A stretch of DNA of 64,000 nt from Hawksworthiomyces lignivorus (lineage: Eukaryota; Ascomycota; Sordariomycetes; Ophiostomatales; Ophiostomataceae): assembly GCA_002917075.1 (NCBI GenBank), contig NTMA01000035.1, positions 186,001 to 250,000 on the forward strand. The letters run 5' to 3'. A program made the translations under genes and the position numbers. Of the stretch, positions 23,381 to 33,965 are shown piece by piece; position 1 is the stretch's first letter; each line of letters opens with the position of its first letter. The notes under the pieces were generated by a model. The model was not told the origin of the DNA. It ran no database searches and saw only the letters and a list, made by a program, of their open reading frames with translations.

Positions 23381-24916
23381 ATGGCCCGATCGTGGACTGG
23401 ATGCAAGAATTGTCGGCGGCGTAAGAGGAAGTGCGACGAGAGTTGGCCCAACTGCACTGCGTGCCGGAAACGTGGGCTTTGTTGCGATGGACCTCAGACG
23501 CAGGTCCGTTGGAGCAATGCGATTGCTTCGCGTGGTCGTTTCGCTGGGGCCACCGTGCCAGTACTTCAACAGCAGCCTGTCATAAGAGACTCTACGACTC
23601 AAGCGGAAAGGTGTGCTTCACCTGTAGGTCCTACTGCTAGCTACGACTGCGACCAGGTGAAGGCTTCTGGGTCCGATGCTGAGACACAGCGACAGCTATT
23701 CCGTCAATGTGCGTCTAGGTGCCATTCTCTGCGATTTGAATTGGCTGCTAATGTCATTCAGTCATGCGATCGGGGCTTCACCTCCTGTATACGGCTACGG
23801 CGGTACCAGAGCTTCGAGCTTTGTTCCAGAATTTATCGGTCGAGTCTGAGGCCTTGACATCTATATGTGCGGCCATACATGTCTACCTGAGTCAGGGAAG
23901 CACACTAGCCTTTATGGAACAAGTGGATCACGCGCTTCAAACCTTCCGCGCCGAGCTCTCCAGCCGCTCCGGAACCGTCGTCGGTGGCACAATGTGCGCT
24001 GGCCTCTTAGTATGCACTTTGTCAGTAAGCGATATTTTCTCTTCCTACCTGATGATGGCCACGTTTGCTGCGTAATAGGTCTCGTGCCACGAACACCTCT
24101 AATGTCTAGTAGCAACTGCAGCTGCGTCCGTGGACTACTTACCTAGCCCACATACGTGATATATATCAACTAGAAGGCGACTTTGGGAATCTGAAACCAG
24201 ACGCAGAGCACAACCGAGGCATACAGCATTCGCTAGAGGTCATGGCCATCATGGATTTGAAGTCGATGGTCATCGGTAGGGTTGGTTCAAGCCTAGGGAT
24301 CTGGAAACGCTTCCGCGCATCTCAGGATGCGTGGAAACGCGGGCGACTCCAAGGCGTTGAGACAATCTCAGGGATACCTCGTACGCTTTTGGATGTGTTC
24401 GCTGACATCCAGGCTAATCAGGCCGCGCATGACGCAGAGACAACTTTGTGGATGTGGCCTGGCGAGCTGGGTGACTTTCAACAGTGTCAGCTTTGGGAAG
24501 CCTGGCGGTGCGCTGCTGTTTTAGATCTAAGGCGGCAGCGTGAGTATTTTAAAAATGGAGACGATAAGCTTCCTGTCGGCTCTTCGAAACCCACCCGTGA
24601 GCTTGTGCTCTGCCGCCTACTAAGTCATTTGTCGGCATTGGTCCAAGAAAATCCACACCACAAAGAATCACAGACCTCCAGCAGCCTTTTGTATCCCTTT
24701 GTTGCAGCGAGCTTGGAAATTTCGGTCCTAAAAGCCCACATGGAATGGAAAGATTTCTTAAATGTAATTGCCGCTCGACTGCTGCGGCACGATTCCAAAA
24801 AAGCTGGCATTAAAAGTATAATCGAGATTCTTGATCAAGCATGGGCATTAGGCGAGGATGGATTTGACATTGACAAAGCGGCACAAAAGAAAGGGACTGA
24901 AATTGCTGTATTTTAG
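23381..24916 (+). CDS. Zn(II)2Cys6 transcription factor with fungal-specific C-terminal domain
   Basis: Three exons (23381-23708, 23762-24024, 24122-24916) give 461 aa. The DNA-binding binuclear zinc cluster is at the extreme N-terminus: C8-x2-C11-x6-C18, then C25-x2-C28-x5-C34, with the basic RRRKRK between. The rest matches the helical Fungal_trans_2 type regulatory region, with a VPELRALFQNLS start, an LVCTLS/LRPWTTYLAHIRDIYQLEG junction created by intron 2, and the late WEAWRCAAVL segment. Without the two introns the protein is frame-broken; with them every junction is in phase and the expected motifs connect. It is nuclear by inference. Its divergent neighbour, the amidase, is the natural candidate target, but this is inferred from position only. 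Confidence 0.85.
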
Positions 24917-25287
24917 GCCATCAGACGTCCATGCACGATTTTTTTCAAGTTACCAGAATATGTTCTAGACCTTACCACCCACACTAACATTTATCCTTTG
25001 CCAGAATCAGCGCAATACATCATTGCGAATTCCGCCTTATAGAATCCCTCTTAACGTTCATTTTTCCTGGACATCATATTCCAATATGTGATAGTAAGGG
25101 GCGTTCGTTATATATCTTAGACTCCATGCCCATTATGGGCCAACCGGCAACATTCACTAGAGATGGTTCGCACGTAGAGTCTGTGATTACATTCCAACAC
25201 TAGCAGCTTCACAGGCAGAGTTCGAATTCTATTCGTAATCAGCCAACAAGAAACTCATAGGTAGCACAACAAAATGAATGAGTACAA
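24917..25287. other. Intergenic, promoter of the RBR ligase gene
   Basis: 371 bp. An ATG at 25274 opens a frame of only three codons and then TGA before the main start at 25288, so a tiny upstream ORF could overlap the leader. No other feature. Confidence 0.4.
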
Positions 25288-28011
25288 ATGCTGACCTCAA
25301 GTCATTGGCCAGAACATGGTGGGGCGTTCTGGTCGACAAGGCTGCTCACCAACTTTTGTCAGATGTCTGAGGAATCAGGCAGACAGTCGAACTTCAAACA
25401 ACGCTTCTCATCATTGCAACACGCAAAAATGGCATCTAGAACAAGTCTCCCGTGGAGAAATAAGCGATCACAGCCAGCGGAAATAGACTTTCGGTCAACT
25501 ATTCCTTGCAAGTTTTATTTCCAAGGATGCTGCACGAATGGCGCAAGTTGTGCGTACTTGCACATTGAAAAGAAGCCTCAAGCCGAAAACGGCGCAACTA
25601 GTGAACTCATTGCGACAGTCGAAGCTCCCTCTCTTCCTCTTAGAAAAGATACTCGATCCGAAGTCCCTTGCCGGTTTTTTTCGAGCGGCGGCTGCTTTAG
25701 AGGAAAGGAATGTTCCTTTTCACACACGCTGGAGATGGACGCAGGCCAGGACAAAAATGAAACAGATGTGGTCTCAGACGATGACCCAGATGCAGCAGAG
25801 AGCTGGTGTCGGGAATTTAACGGTGCTGTTGTTACTTTTGCGGACGGAGCAGTAGTGGCCAAGGTGAGCTTCGCATCCGACTTTTCAGCAGTACGTTTGC
25901 AACGTCTGCCTGCAGACGCAACAGCGCAGTCGATCATGACGCTCCTAGCAGCACAAGGTGAGAACGTACTAGAAGATGACATCCGTGTGCTGCCGCCATC
26001 TGCTAGCGAGGATAAGGACCACTGCCTTGCCGATGTGCGGTTGGAAGATCCGCAGTTTGCCACGCGTCTCTGTGCGCTGCCAGCTATGAAAACCTTGCTG
26101 CCTGTGCCTGTGAACAGCGTGGCGTTGCCGCAGGCGGCGAGAGCGACAGCAGCGGCTAGCAGCGTACGACGCGTGGATTCGAAAAAGGTGTACATCTCGT
26201 GGCACAAGCCGACGAAGACGGTGTGGCTCAACTTTGGCAGCAGCCACGCGGCTGACCGCGTGGGTAAAGGTTTCCAGAATGGCACCTACACAGTCTTGGG
26301 CCAGCGTGTTCAGGCAGGCCCAACCCAGCATGGCTTCGGTTTGAGGAGCACCCAGGCGTGGACGGTGGTCCTCACCAATGTTCCAGCCGCGGCAAGCGAA
26401 GAGCAGATTAAGAAGCAGATCCCGTCCGCCTCCCGTCCGCGGCACGTCGAGCTAGGCAAGACGCCGACAGCAACCGATCGCCGCAGCGAGGACTTAACCT
26501 TCGCCTGTGCATCCGTCAAATCTCTGGTGCTCCAAGCAGGCCCGCTTGAGTGGTGGGAAGAGAGCACGGGCACCCTGACGGCCGGCAAGCGCCACCAGGC
26601 CAAGGCGAGGTTTCTGCACGAGGCCGACGCTGCATGTGCCGTTGAGACGCTTAACAACCGGCCCCTCCCGTTTAACCCACTCGACCGGCTCACCGTGCAA
26701 TTAGTGCACGCAGCCCGACTCAAGGTGGCTGAGCGCGTGTTTGACGTCGCTGCCGCAGTAATCCGCAGCCACCTGCCTGATTGGAAAGCTCAGCACGTCA
26801 CGTACATCGCTTACAAGCCGGTTAACGGCTTCCGCGTGCTCAAAGTCGAAGGAATCATACGCCAAGACGTGGCCCGGGCCAAGATGGCACTAGAAGAAGC
26901 CTTGGCAGGCGATGTGGCTCGCCAGCCGGATGGCAAGACGCCCCTGTGGTCGTCTGCCTTTGCTGGCAGAGCAATGCGCAACATGTTCCAGCGCATCGAG
27001 CTTGAGACTGACGTTGCGATTCTTTGTGACAGGCGCCGGTCCCAGGTGCGCCTTGTGGGCACGGCGCAGAACCGCAAGAAAGCGCACGAAGCATTGACCG
27101 CTCTCGTCCAGGCCGAACCATCGCCAGCAGCTACTACAAAGTTGCGGGCCATCCCTCTCGACGCCACCCAGCTAGCATGGGCCTTTCATGGCGGCTATCG
27201 AACCATTGTAGACGCTGTGGGCCCAGATAAGATGCGTCTAGACATTGTGTCAACGCCAAAGTGCATCTTAGTGTCGGACGAAAGTGCATATCATACGGCA
27301 ATACGCATCCTCAGTCAAGGGGAATCGGATACCAGTGCATCTATAACGCCCTCCACCTCCACATGCTCCGTGTGCTGGACCGAGGCCGAGAACCCAGTAC
27401 AGACGACTTGTCAACATGTCTACTGCGCCGGCTGCTTTGAGGACCTCTGTCATGCGGGAACCAGCGATAAGGGCGGCATCATATGTGTCGGTGAAGCAGC
27501 CACGTGTAATCGGCCTCTGCCACTGTCTGTGCTGCAAACACATCTGTCATCAGAGGCGCTTGAGGACGTCCTCGAGGCATCGTTTGCATCCTATGCAGGC
27601 CGCCACCTGGATGAGCTGCGCCACTGCCCCACGGCGAACTGCGATCAGATCTACCGAGCAGCAACAGAAGCAGCAGCAGCCACATCCGTGGTCAAGTTGT
27701 TCACCTGCCCATCCTGTCTAGCGCCCGTCTGCCGGACATGCCATGTCGTGCACGAAGGCATGAGCTGTGCCGAGCACCGCGATCGCGCATCTGGTGGCTA
27801 CGAGGCCCTCAAAAAGGCCAAGAAGAAGCTTGGAATACGAGACTGTCCCAAATGCGGCATGCCTATTGAGAAAATCGACGGATGCAACCACATTACGTGC
27901 CGCTGTGGCGCACACATCTGCTGGGTGTGCCTCAAGATGTTCAGCCAAGGTCCCGCAGTTTACAACCACATGAGCAAGGAACATGGTGGCGCATTCGAGA
28001 TCCCGCTATAG
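25288..28011 (+). CDS. CCCH zinc-finger RBR (RING-IBR-RING) E3 ubiquitin ligase
   Basis: Single exon, up to 907 aa; the true start may be the internal Met at about residue 48 (MASRTSLPW), since the first 47 residues look non-conserved. Two CCCH fingers lie at about residues 75-92 (CKFYFQGCCTNGASCAYLH) and 127-146 (CRFFSSGGCFRGKECSFSH), a type that binds RNA. Residues about 190-650 contain RRM/KH-like segments. The C-terminus holds RING1 from C693 (CSVCWTE), an IBR (CPTANC..CPSC..C..C), and RING2 from C853 (CPKCGMPIEKIDGCNHITCRCGAHICWVC) with C871 as the likely thioester-forming cysteine. A final C..H..H stretch after RING2 resembles the end of plant DEAH11/12 RBR proteins. It would transfer ubiquitin via a HECT-like cysteine intermediate, perhaps on RNA-associated substrates. 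Confidence 0.9.
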   Translation: MLTSSHWPEHGGAFWSTRLLTNFCQMSEESGRQSNFKQRFSSLQHAKMASRTSLPWRNKRSQPAEIDFRSTIPCKFYFQGCCTNGASCAYLHIEKKPQAENGATSELIATVEAPSLPLRKDTRSEVPCRFFSSGGCFRGKECSFSHTLEMDAGQDKNETDVVSDDDPDAAESWCREFNGAVVTFADGAVVAKVSFASDFSAVRLQRLPADATAQSIMTLLAAQGENVLEDDIRVLPPSASEDKDHCLADVRLEDPQFATRLCALPAMKTLLPVPVNSVALPQAARATAAASSVRRVDSKKVYISWHKPTKTVWLNFGSSHAADRVGKGFQNGTYTVLGQRVQAGPTQHGFGLRSTQAWTVVLTNVPAAASEEQIKKQIPSASRPRHVELGKTPTATDRRSEDLTFACASVKSLVLQAGPLEWWEESTGTLTAGKRHQAKARFLHEADAACAVETLNNRPLPFNPLDRLTVQLVHAARLKVAERVFDVAAAVIRSHLPDWKAQHVTYIAYKPVNGFRVLKVEGIIRQDVARAKMALEEALAGDVARQPDGKTPLWSSAFAGRAMRNMFQRIELETDVAILCDRRRSQVRLVGTAQNRKKAHEALTALVQAEPSPAATTKLRAIPLDATQLAWAFHGGYRTIVDAVGPDKMRLDIVSTPKCILVSDESAYHTAIRILSQGESDTSASITPSTSTCSVCWTEAENPVQTTCQHVYCAGCFEDLCHAGTSDKGGIICVGEAATCNRPLPLSVLQTHLSSEALEDVLEASFASYAGRHLDELRHCPTANCDQIYRAATEAAAATSVVKLFTCPSCLAPVCRTCHVVHEGMSCAEHRDRASGGYEALKKAKKKLGIRDCPKCGMPIEKIDGCNHITCRCGAHICWVCLKMFSQGPAVYNHMSKEHGGAFEIPL

Positions 28012-28415
28012 TTGGAGGCAACGGAGACTCTATGAAATTCATATGGTAAGGGGTAGAAGGCGAGGCTGTTAATCAATTTCGAGCCACCTTGGGGAATATT
28101 AACAGCGTTGATGTGAGAAAAACGAGCTTGGCTTTAACTCTGGCCTTTAAATAAACAAGCAGATTGGTTCTCATATAAATTCCAATGATTTTGAGCAGTT
28201 TAATTGTGCACAATGGAGGTAGAGTCATACTGAAGCAACACTGCATTTTAAACGCAGAGCATTCTGCGATCTGTGATGGGAAATGCATAATATGAAGGAC
28301 TGGTTTGATGCACGCGATCTAAATGGAGTTTATTTATTGATGAACCAAGCCAATTAGCTAGCGAAAACTTCCACCTCCGGAATATCATTCTTTTGTCGAC
28401 CAGGCCATACCAGCC
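28012..28415. other. Intergenic between convergent genes
   Basis: About 400 bp, AT-rich, 3' flanks of the RBR ligase and the SDR. Nothing else seen. Confidence 0.5.
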
Positions 28416-29266
28416 TTACCAGTCCATCACATCTCCGGTATATGAGACCAATCTTCCACCGTACTTCTCCCGCGCAAATTGAGATATCACGTTCACCACA
28501 CCGTCACATGACTGGTCGGTATCGATCATAAGCTTTTCCATGTCAAAGCCCTGTACGTCGATCCCGCTTTCGTGGGTCAACCAGCGCACGCCAGTTGTGC
28601 CAAGATCAGTGTCGACAAGGCCAGGGTGGATAGCAAATATATTGAGCCACGGGTCCTCGGCGTGAATCCTGACCGTGAGCCAATTCACTACAGCTTTGGT
28701 TGGTCCGTATGCGGCATTTGGGACGGGAGGCTGATTGCTATTTACTCTGGTAAGCCAGACTTGACTGACCCCTAGGGTTATCTAGCTTCCAGCAAGGGAG
28801 GGATCACTCACTGCATGCATCCGGCCATAGAGCCTATGGGCACGAATTTAGGATCCTTCGTAGACTTCTTCAGTAGCGAGCGTGTCGCCTGGTACAGAAA
28901 TATTACGCCGTGAACATTCGGGGCCATGTGGGTCTGCAGCTCGGCGATCTTGAGGTTAGCAACGGTAGGCCAGGCGGTAGCGATGCCAGCGTTGGCTATG
29001 ACCAGGTCGAGGCGGTCAATGCCGTGGGTTTCTTTAAGCTCCTTGACAGCGTTAAGTGCGTCTGAGTCTGACGAGGCATCAATCTTGACTATTATCAGGC
29101 GACTTCCTTCGCCCTTGGGCAGATCCATAAGGGACTGAGAAGTCGGATGCGAGGGATCGCGGTTGGCCGCGATGACGACGTGGTTCGGCTGGGCGAGGTA
29201 ACGCTGTAGCAGCCCCTTCCCTATGCCACGATTGGCCCCTGAAATGAGAATATATGTGGATGCCAT
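28416..29266 (-). CDS. Short-chain dehydrogenase/reductase (classical SDR, carbonyl-reductase-like)
   Basis: Two exons (29266-28812, 28737-28416) give 258 aa. The Rossmann motif GANRGIGKG is at residues 10-18, NAG at 92-94, the catalytic Ser at S146 (PIGSMAG) and Y162-GPT-K166. The tyrosine exon is reached by a 74-bp intron (GTGAGT..AATAG), and the VPNAAYGPTK block directly after it is typical. The later HPGLVDTDLG segment is the PG motif near the substrate loop. It resembles fungal sniffer/norsolorinic-acid-ketoreductase-like SDRs, so a ketone reductase role with NADP(H) is likely and the substrate unknown. A TATAAATA on the minus strand at 29362-29370 sits about 100 bp upstream of the ATG. 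Confidence 0.92.
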
Positions 29267-30146
29267 ATTCCTGAATTTATGAGTGAAGTGTAATTGCGCT
29301 TGTCCTTAGAGTGAATGAGAGGCAATGGGAGGAGAAGCAAATGCATCCTCCCTGACCTATGTATTTATACATGGGCTCATGTCTGCATGGCCTCAACCCC
29401 TGTCCACGAGGCCTTTATGAGAAGTCGTTAGAATCAGACATCTAATGGACTCTCTTCTTACAAAGCAGATAGCACGTCCCCACAGCTATAACACCGTGTT
29501 TCGGCTCGGAGGGCAAGATGCAAACCCACACGTAGACGCATCTGCTTCCTCCAGTTGCCGCTCTCCGTGTTTTAAGCCAATGGGAGCAAAGGAAGTACGG
29601 GTGGATCCAGTGCTCAGTGTAAGCAGTGCCAATCGCATGTCTCTCAATACGCCCCACCCGCGATGGAGCGCTAAACTTAGCTCAAAGATCGCTCCACAAC
29701 TGCTCGGCAGTGAACGGATTAGCCCCAAAAGTGAGACCTTTCATTTCAAGTCTCGGAGCGCTTTGCTGCGGAATTTCTTTGCTGCAGTTGGCTGCAAAGG
29801 AAATCATATCAGTGTTTTTGCCTTCGTTACGTGATTCAGCAGCTAATAAATTTGCTGCATTAGCTTGGCCACGTGAATGACATACAACCGTATGCTTAAT
29901 GTCTGTATCTATTTCACGGGTGTAATAGGCTCCATGTCGAGGTTCCACTGGTTTCATGGCTACTCATCGAGCTCAGATGAGCACCATTAGTCTTAATCTC
30001 ACCAACTTCCACGGTTGGACCAATGTGAAGGCCTAGATCGTAGTGTGCATATGAAATGCCTACAAAAGCCACGATTGTGTGTCTCCTTATAAGTGCATAT
30101 GCCATGCAGGACTTGATCGTATACAAGAGAGCACATTATCCAATAA
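29267..30146. other. Intergenic, no gene called
   Basis: 880 bp. Overlapping short frames on both strands (about 29445-29957) have fairly high GC but no recognisable domain, and none dominates. It could include decayed coding sequence. Carries the promoter of the minus-strand SDR. Confidence 0.35.
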
Positions 30147-31307
30147 TCATGATGGCATATGCAGTGACTCGTTCGGCCACCTCAGCCACGGCGACCAATA
30201 TTCACCCAAGAAAACTGTGATCGACTCGATAAGCCGCTTCCCAGCATTACCAACTGCCCAGAAATGTCTAGCTTCGTGAAGAAGTACTCCGAAGTAAGCG
30301 AGTATAATTAAGGCTTCCGGCCGCCGTTGGCTTATGAGCTCCATGAACTCTTTTGGGATGCGGATCAACCACTCCTGGGCCGCCGCCATCCGGCTCGTAG
30401 GTGCTGTGCGGATGCCGTCGAACATACTCTGTAGTGCTTCGATAGAAGACACATATGCAACCCGGGCGGATGTGCCTGCGTCGCTCCGGCCGAGCATCTC
30501 CCAGAGAGGAGCGCATTCGCGATCCGGGCTCACCCGCTTCAGCTTGCCGTCGCTCAACCATTCCCCAACTTGGCAAGTCAATGCTGGCTGGATTGTGTGC
30601 CACACGGGAACAATGATATTGCGTATGCCCTGATGTAGCCTTATGCAGTGCACAAGTCTGTCTAGCAGACTGACCAAGGTTCCATCTTCGGAAAATATGT
30701 CGAAGAGAACTAGTTGCCCAAGGAAGGCACTAAACAGGAAGACAGCCATGGCACACTCGTCGTTGATCTCCTGCTGGGTTTTGAAGTTCGAAATTGAGCG
30801 CGTGAATAGTCTTGCTGCCTCAGAGCGGTAAAAGTCCTGATCCTCACCCGGCAGCGTGCTCTTATGTGCCGCCGCTATGGCGATGAGAGCGTCCATGAGG
30901 TAAGCTGCGGAGAATGCTTCTTTGATCGACAATTTAATGACATCATTCCCATTGATGATGAACTGATTGACAGCAGAGCTTAGTTCATGTTCTGCATGGT
31001 GGAGAAGCTGAAGATGGACAATGCTATAATGCTCATCTAAGAGGCCCTGCTCATGACTCTTCGGTTGGCTGGCTCCGCAGGCCTGGGCGGTTGATTTGAG
31101 CTCGACAGACTTATTCTCCCGGTCTAACCCTGAATCCTGCATCCGCGGCAGGATTTGCACTAGCGACGGTCTAGAAACACGAGCGAATGAACATTTGCGC
31201 TTGCTGTTCGTGCAATTGTTGCAGGACGGGTGTGTCTCGTCGCACTTTGTGTGCCGCTGCTTGCACTCCCTGCAGCCTAGCCTTGACTTATGGTGCGAGC
31301 TCCGCAT
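30147..31307 (-). CDS. Zn(II)2Cys6 transcription factor (sterol-uptake-regulator-like layout)
   Basis: Single exon, 386 aa from ATG 31307; the longer frame starting at 31316 begins with TTG and is not used. The binuclear zinc cluster is C12-x2-C15-x6-C22-x6-C29-x2-C32-x6-C39, preceded by HHKSRLGC, the spacing seen in the UPC2/sterol-uptake-like fungal family. The rest is helical: a HLQLLHHAEHEL segment near residue 95, a DALIAIAAAHKS block, FLFSAFLGQLVLFDIF, and a C-terminal EALIILAYFGVLLHEARHFWAVGNAGKRLIE-type region, all typical of this group. Nuclear activator or repressor by family. The nearest plausible target is the SDR at 28.4-29.3 kb on the same strand, from position only. Confidence 0.88.
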   Translation of the reverse strand: MRSSHHKSRLGCRECKQRHTKCDETHPSCNNCTNSKRKCSFARVSRPSLVQILPRMQDSGLDRENKSVELKSTAQACGASQPKSHEQGLLDEHYSIVHLQLLHHAEHELSSAVNQFIINGNDVIKLSIKEAFSAAYLMDALIAIAAAHKSTLPGEDQDFYRSEAARLFTRSISNFKTQQEINDECAMAVFLFSAFLGQLVLFDIFSEDGTLVSLLDRLVHCIRLHQGIRNIIVPVWHTIQPALTCQVGEWLSDGKLKRVSPDRECAPLWEMLGRSDAGTSARVAYVSSIEALQSMFDGIRTAPTSRMAAAQEWLIRIPKEFMELISQRRPEALIILAYFGVLLHEARHFWAVGNAGKRLIESITVFLGEYWSPWLRWPNESLHMPS

Positions 31308-32832
31308 CGCGGGCAAGCACTATTGAATAACTTGATGAGCCCTATACGCAACGCTTTGCGGTGAGTCTTTATGGTATGCCGGCTGACTCTAATTTTGTGA
31401 CCACTCTCGCCGTTCTATGCATTCCGGGTCGTAACTCTAGGAGATGATAGATTACAAAGCAGACCTTGGCCAAAACCAGCAGCAATTAAACCACTCGTTT
31501 TAGTAAGGAAGCTGCCCGTGATCCACTTTAATCGTACTAATACCACTTCGCAGTACTCCCCTTTACTGGTCAGCTTTTTTTTAAAATCACCTTTACCAGT
31601 ATCTAGCAGTGTGTTAAGGTGGAACTAACCACTTAGATCTATCTTCCAAGTCCTTTTTTTAGAGGCCGACAAACGCTGATTTGATTATCGTCTGCATTGG
31701 TTAGTTTACACTTTGCCGTATACTAACACTATAGTTACAGTTTGTTAACTCAACGTACTAAACATCCACTGCTTCGCTTCGACTACATCACATGAGGTAG
31801 GGACGACTGTGTATAAATAACAAACCTAAGCACTAGAAGGAGACTTCGCAGGAATACGATTTTTACAGATTTCAAGTAATGAAAGGAGTCTATTTGACGA
31901 ATTTTACGCCGGTGAAGCACGGCGCGAGCCTATTTCATAAACTGGGCTCCTAAGGGTGGCGAGACTGACGAATCGGAAGGCCTACTAAAGACTTGAGGAT
32001 CGGACCAAGATTCAAGAAGGCTTGTGAGTAGGTGTGATTTGAGGCAAGCCTGCGGTCTCTCCGCAAGACTTAGAGAGCTCTCACTAGCGGCATCACTTTC
32101 TAGCTTATCGAGGTTCCAAGCGTGGTGTTTCAAAAAGCCCTGTCTACCCTGCTGGGATATTGGGGGGAATAACGCAATCATGCCATGAGAAATACTCTAC
32201 TGGCACATATCAGGAAGATACGGAAGTTAAAGGATAGGCACACGATAGAGGGAGGCCAATTTCAGCGGAAGATTCCTACTATACAATGTAGCTGTTATCT
32301 AGATCACACAGATTATGAGCCACCTTCGGCGAAGCCACATATCAAGAGCCATTTAACACATGTTTGCTACCTATATTAAAAAAGGCATATAGATACGCGT
32401 CGCATTGCATGTCAACAGCGGGAAGTATGTTTTGTATTCCTTGCTGATCCTTCTGTGGTTTCTTGCGCTTTAAAAAATTGAAGCCTCTTCACATAGCGAA
32501 AGTGTGCTCTTCCATTAGCCTATCCACTCGCCGGCCGTCGGCAAAACTGCATAGCCGTGCATGATATCTATGAGACGTTTGTGGTAACTTCATCCCAATC
32601 TTTTTCCGAAACGAAACTAATCAAACGTCATATAAATTAAACTTCTGATTACGAATCTATTTCCTCGGGACGTGACGAGCTCGGAGAACTATTCGGTGTT
32701 ACCAAAACGTCATCTCCTTGACTCGGCCAGTTACCATAAAAGTCGCGTGTGCCCCACCTCTTCTTCTTCATCACTACAGTTTGAAGCAGAAGTCTTAGCT
32801 TACTATCAATTCTTCGTTTCCAGCAGTAGAAA
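31308..32832. other. Intergenic, divergent, no gene seen
   Basis: 1.5 kb between the divergent Zn2Cys6 gene and the aldo-keto reductase. The minus frame at 31930-32181 (83 codons, Leu/Ser-rich) has no start context or domain and is not called. An ATAAAAGT element near 32735 may serve the reductase promoter. Confidence 0.4.
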
Positions 32833-33965
32833 ATGACATCTCAATCAGTTAAAGTGGTTTACGGTGGCGGCCGTATTGGGAACAGGGAGCCATTCACCCC
32901 GGACACACAGCTCGATGAAGCTTTCAAAATCTTAGCATCCCATGCTGTCAACACCATCGACTCCGCTCAGGTGTATGGAAACTCGCAAGCTACAATTGGG
33001 GAGGTTAAAGCCGGCGACAAGTTTATCATTGACACAAAATGGGGTCCACCTCGCCGGCCTGGAGCCGGTCCTCCGCAGCCTGGAGCACCCCCGAAGCCAT
33101 GGGCAACGAAGGAGCATATCGTGGATTCCGCCAAAGATAGCATCAACAAACTGGGAGTAAAGCAGGTACGTTGTGTTGTGGAGTTTGGTTCCCTTAATGG
33201 CATTATAACGGAAGCATGCCTGCTTGTTGAATAGACAATGCCATCATGAACATTAAGATACTGACTCAGTTATCCAACGTACCCGTTTAGGTCGACATCT
33301 TTTACATCCACATGCCGGATTCCGAGACGCCCATATCCGAGACCTTGGCTGGTGTAAATGAAATCCATCAGCTCGGTTTGTTCCGGCGCTTCGGCTTGTC
33401 GAACTACCAGGCTGCCGACGTGGAAGCCATATACAACCACTGCGTGGAGAAGGCCTATGTGCTCCCTACTGTCTACCAGGGAAATTACAGCCCCATCACC
33501 CGCTACCAAGAGACGGTGCTGTTCCCAACTTTGCGCAAGCTGGGCATTGCATTTTACGCTTACAGCCCCTCGGCGGGCGGCTTCCTAGGCAAGACAGTGG
33601 CTCAGATCGAGGAGAGCTTGCTGAATCCTCCAGCCGGACCATTTCGCCGACGCTACGCCGAGAACCCAGTGTTTTTAGCCGCGCTAGCTAAATGGGGCTC
33701 TGTTGCGGAAGATGAAGGCGTTGGCAGCGCCGAGCTAGCATACAGATGGGTTGCCTATCACTCCGGGCTGAAGAAAGATCTCGGAGATGCTCTCATCATC
33801 GGGGCCAGCAGCCTCGAGCAGCTAGAGGAGACACTCGGCGCAATCGAGAAGGGACCACTAAGCGACAAGGCACAGAAGGGAGTGGATGAAGTATGGGAGT
33901 CGCTCAAAGACGAGCCGCCCGCAGGTTTTTTTCCTCCTAGGGCTCCTGTTCCTAAAACTACGTAG
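32833..33965 (+). CDS. Aldo-keto reductase (AKR7-like, aflatoxin-aldehyde-reductase type)
   Basis: Two exons (32833-33165, 33291-33965; intron GTACGT..TTTAG of 125 bp) give 335 aa. The (beta/alpha)8-barrel catalytic tetrad is visible as D43 and Y48 in TIDSAQVYG, K69 in DTKWG, and H118 in FYIHMPD, the last just after the splice. C-terminal family blocks follow: RFGLSNYQAADVE, QGNYSPITRYQE, FYAYSPSAGGFL and IIGASSLEQLEETL, the NADPH-binding end. It reduces aldehydes to alcohols with NADPH in the cytosol; AKR7 enzymes act on toxic dicarbonyls and mycotoxin aldehydes. No metabolic partner gene is adjacent. Confidence 0.93.

Noticed and set aside
25200..25240. tRNA-like B box (AGTTCGAATTC)
   Set aside because: No matching A box or acceptor stem at the right distance upstream.
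29445..29957. Overlapping frames of 70-129 codons
   Set aside because: Both strands equally open, no domain recognised, no consistent splice sites.
1..33965. Secondary-metabolite gene cluster
   Set aside because: Reductases, an oxygenase, transporter and regulators are present, but there is no PKS, NRPS, terpene synthase or other core gene, and the genes are widely spaced.
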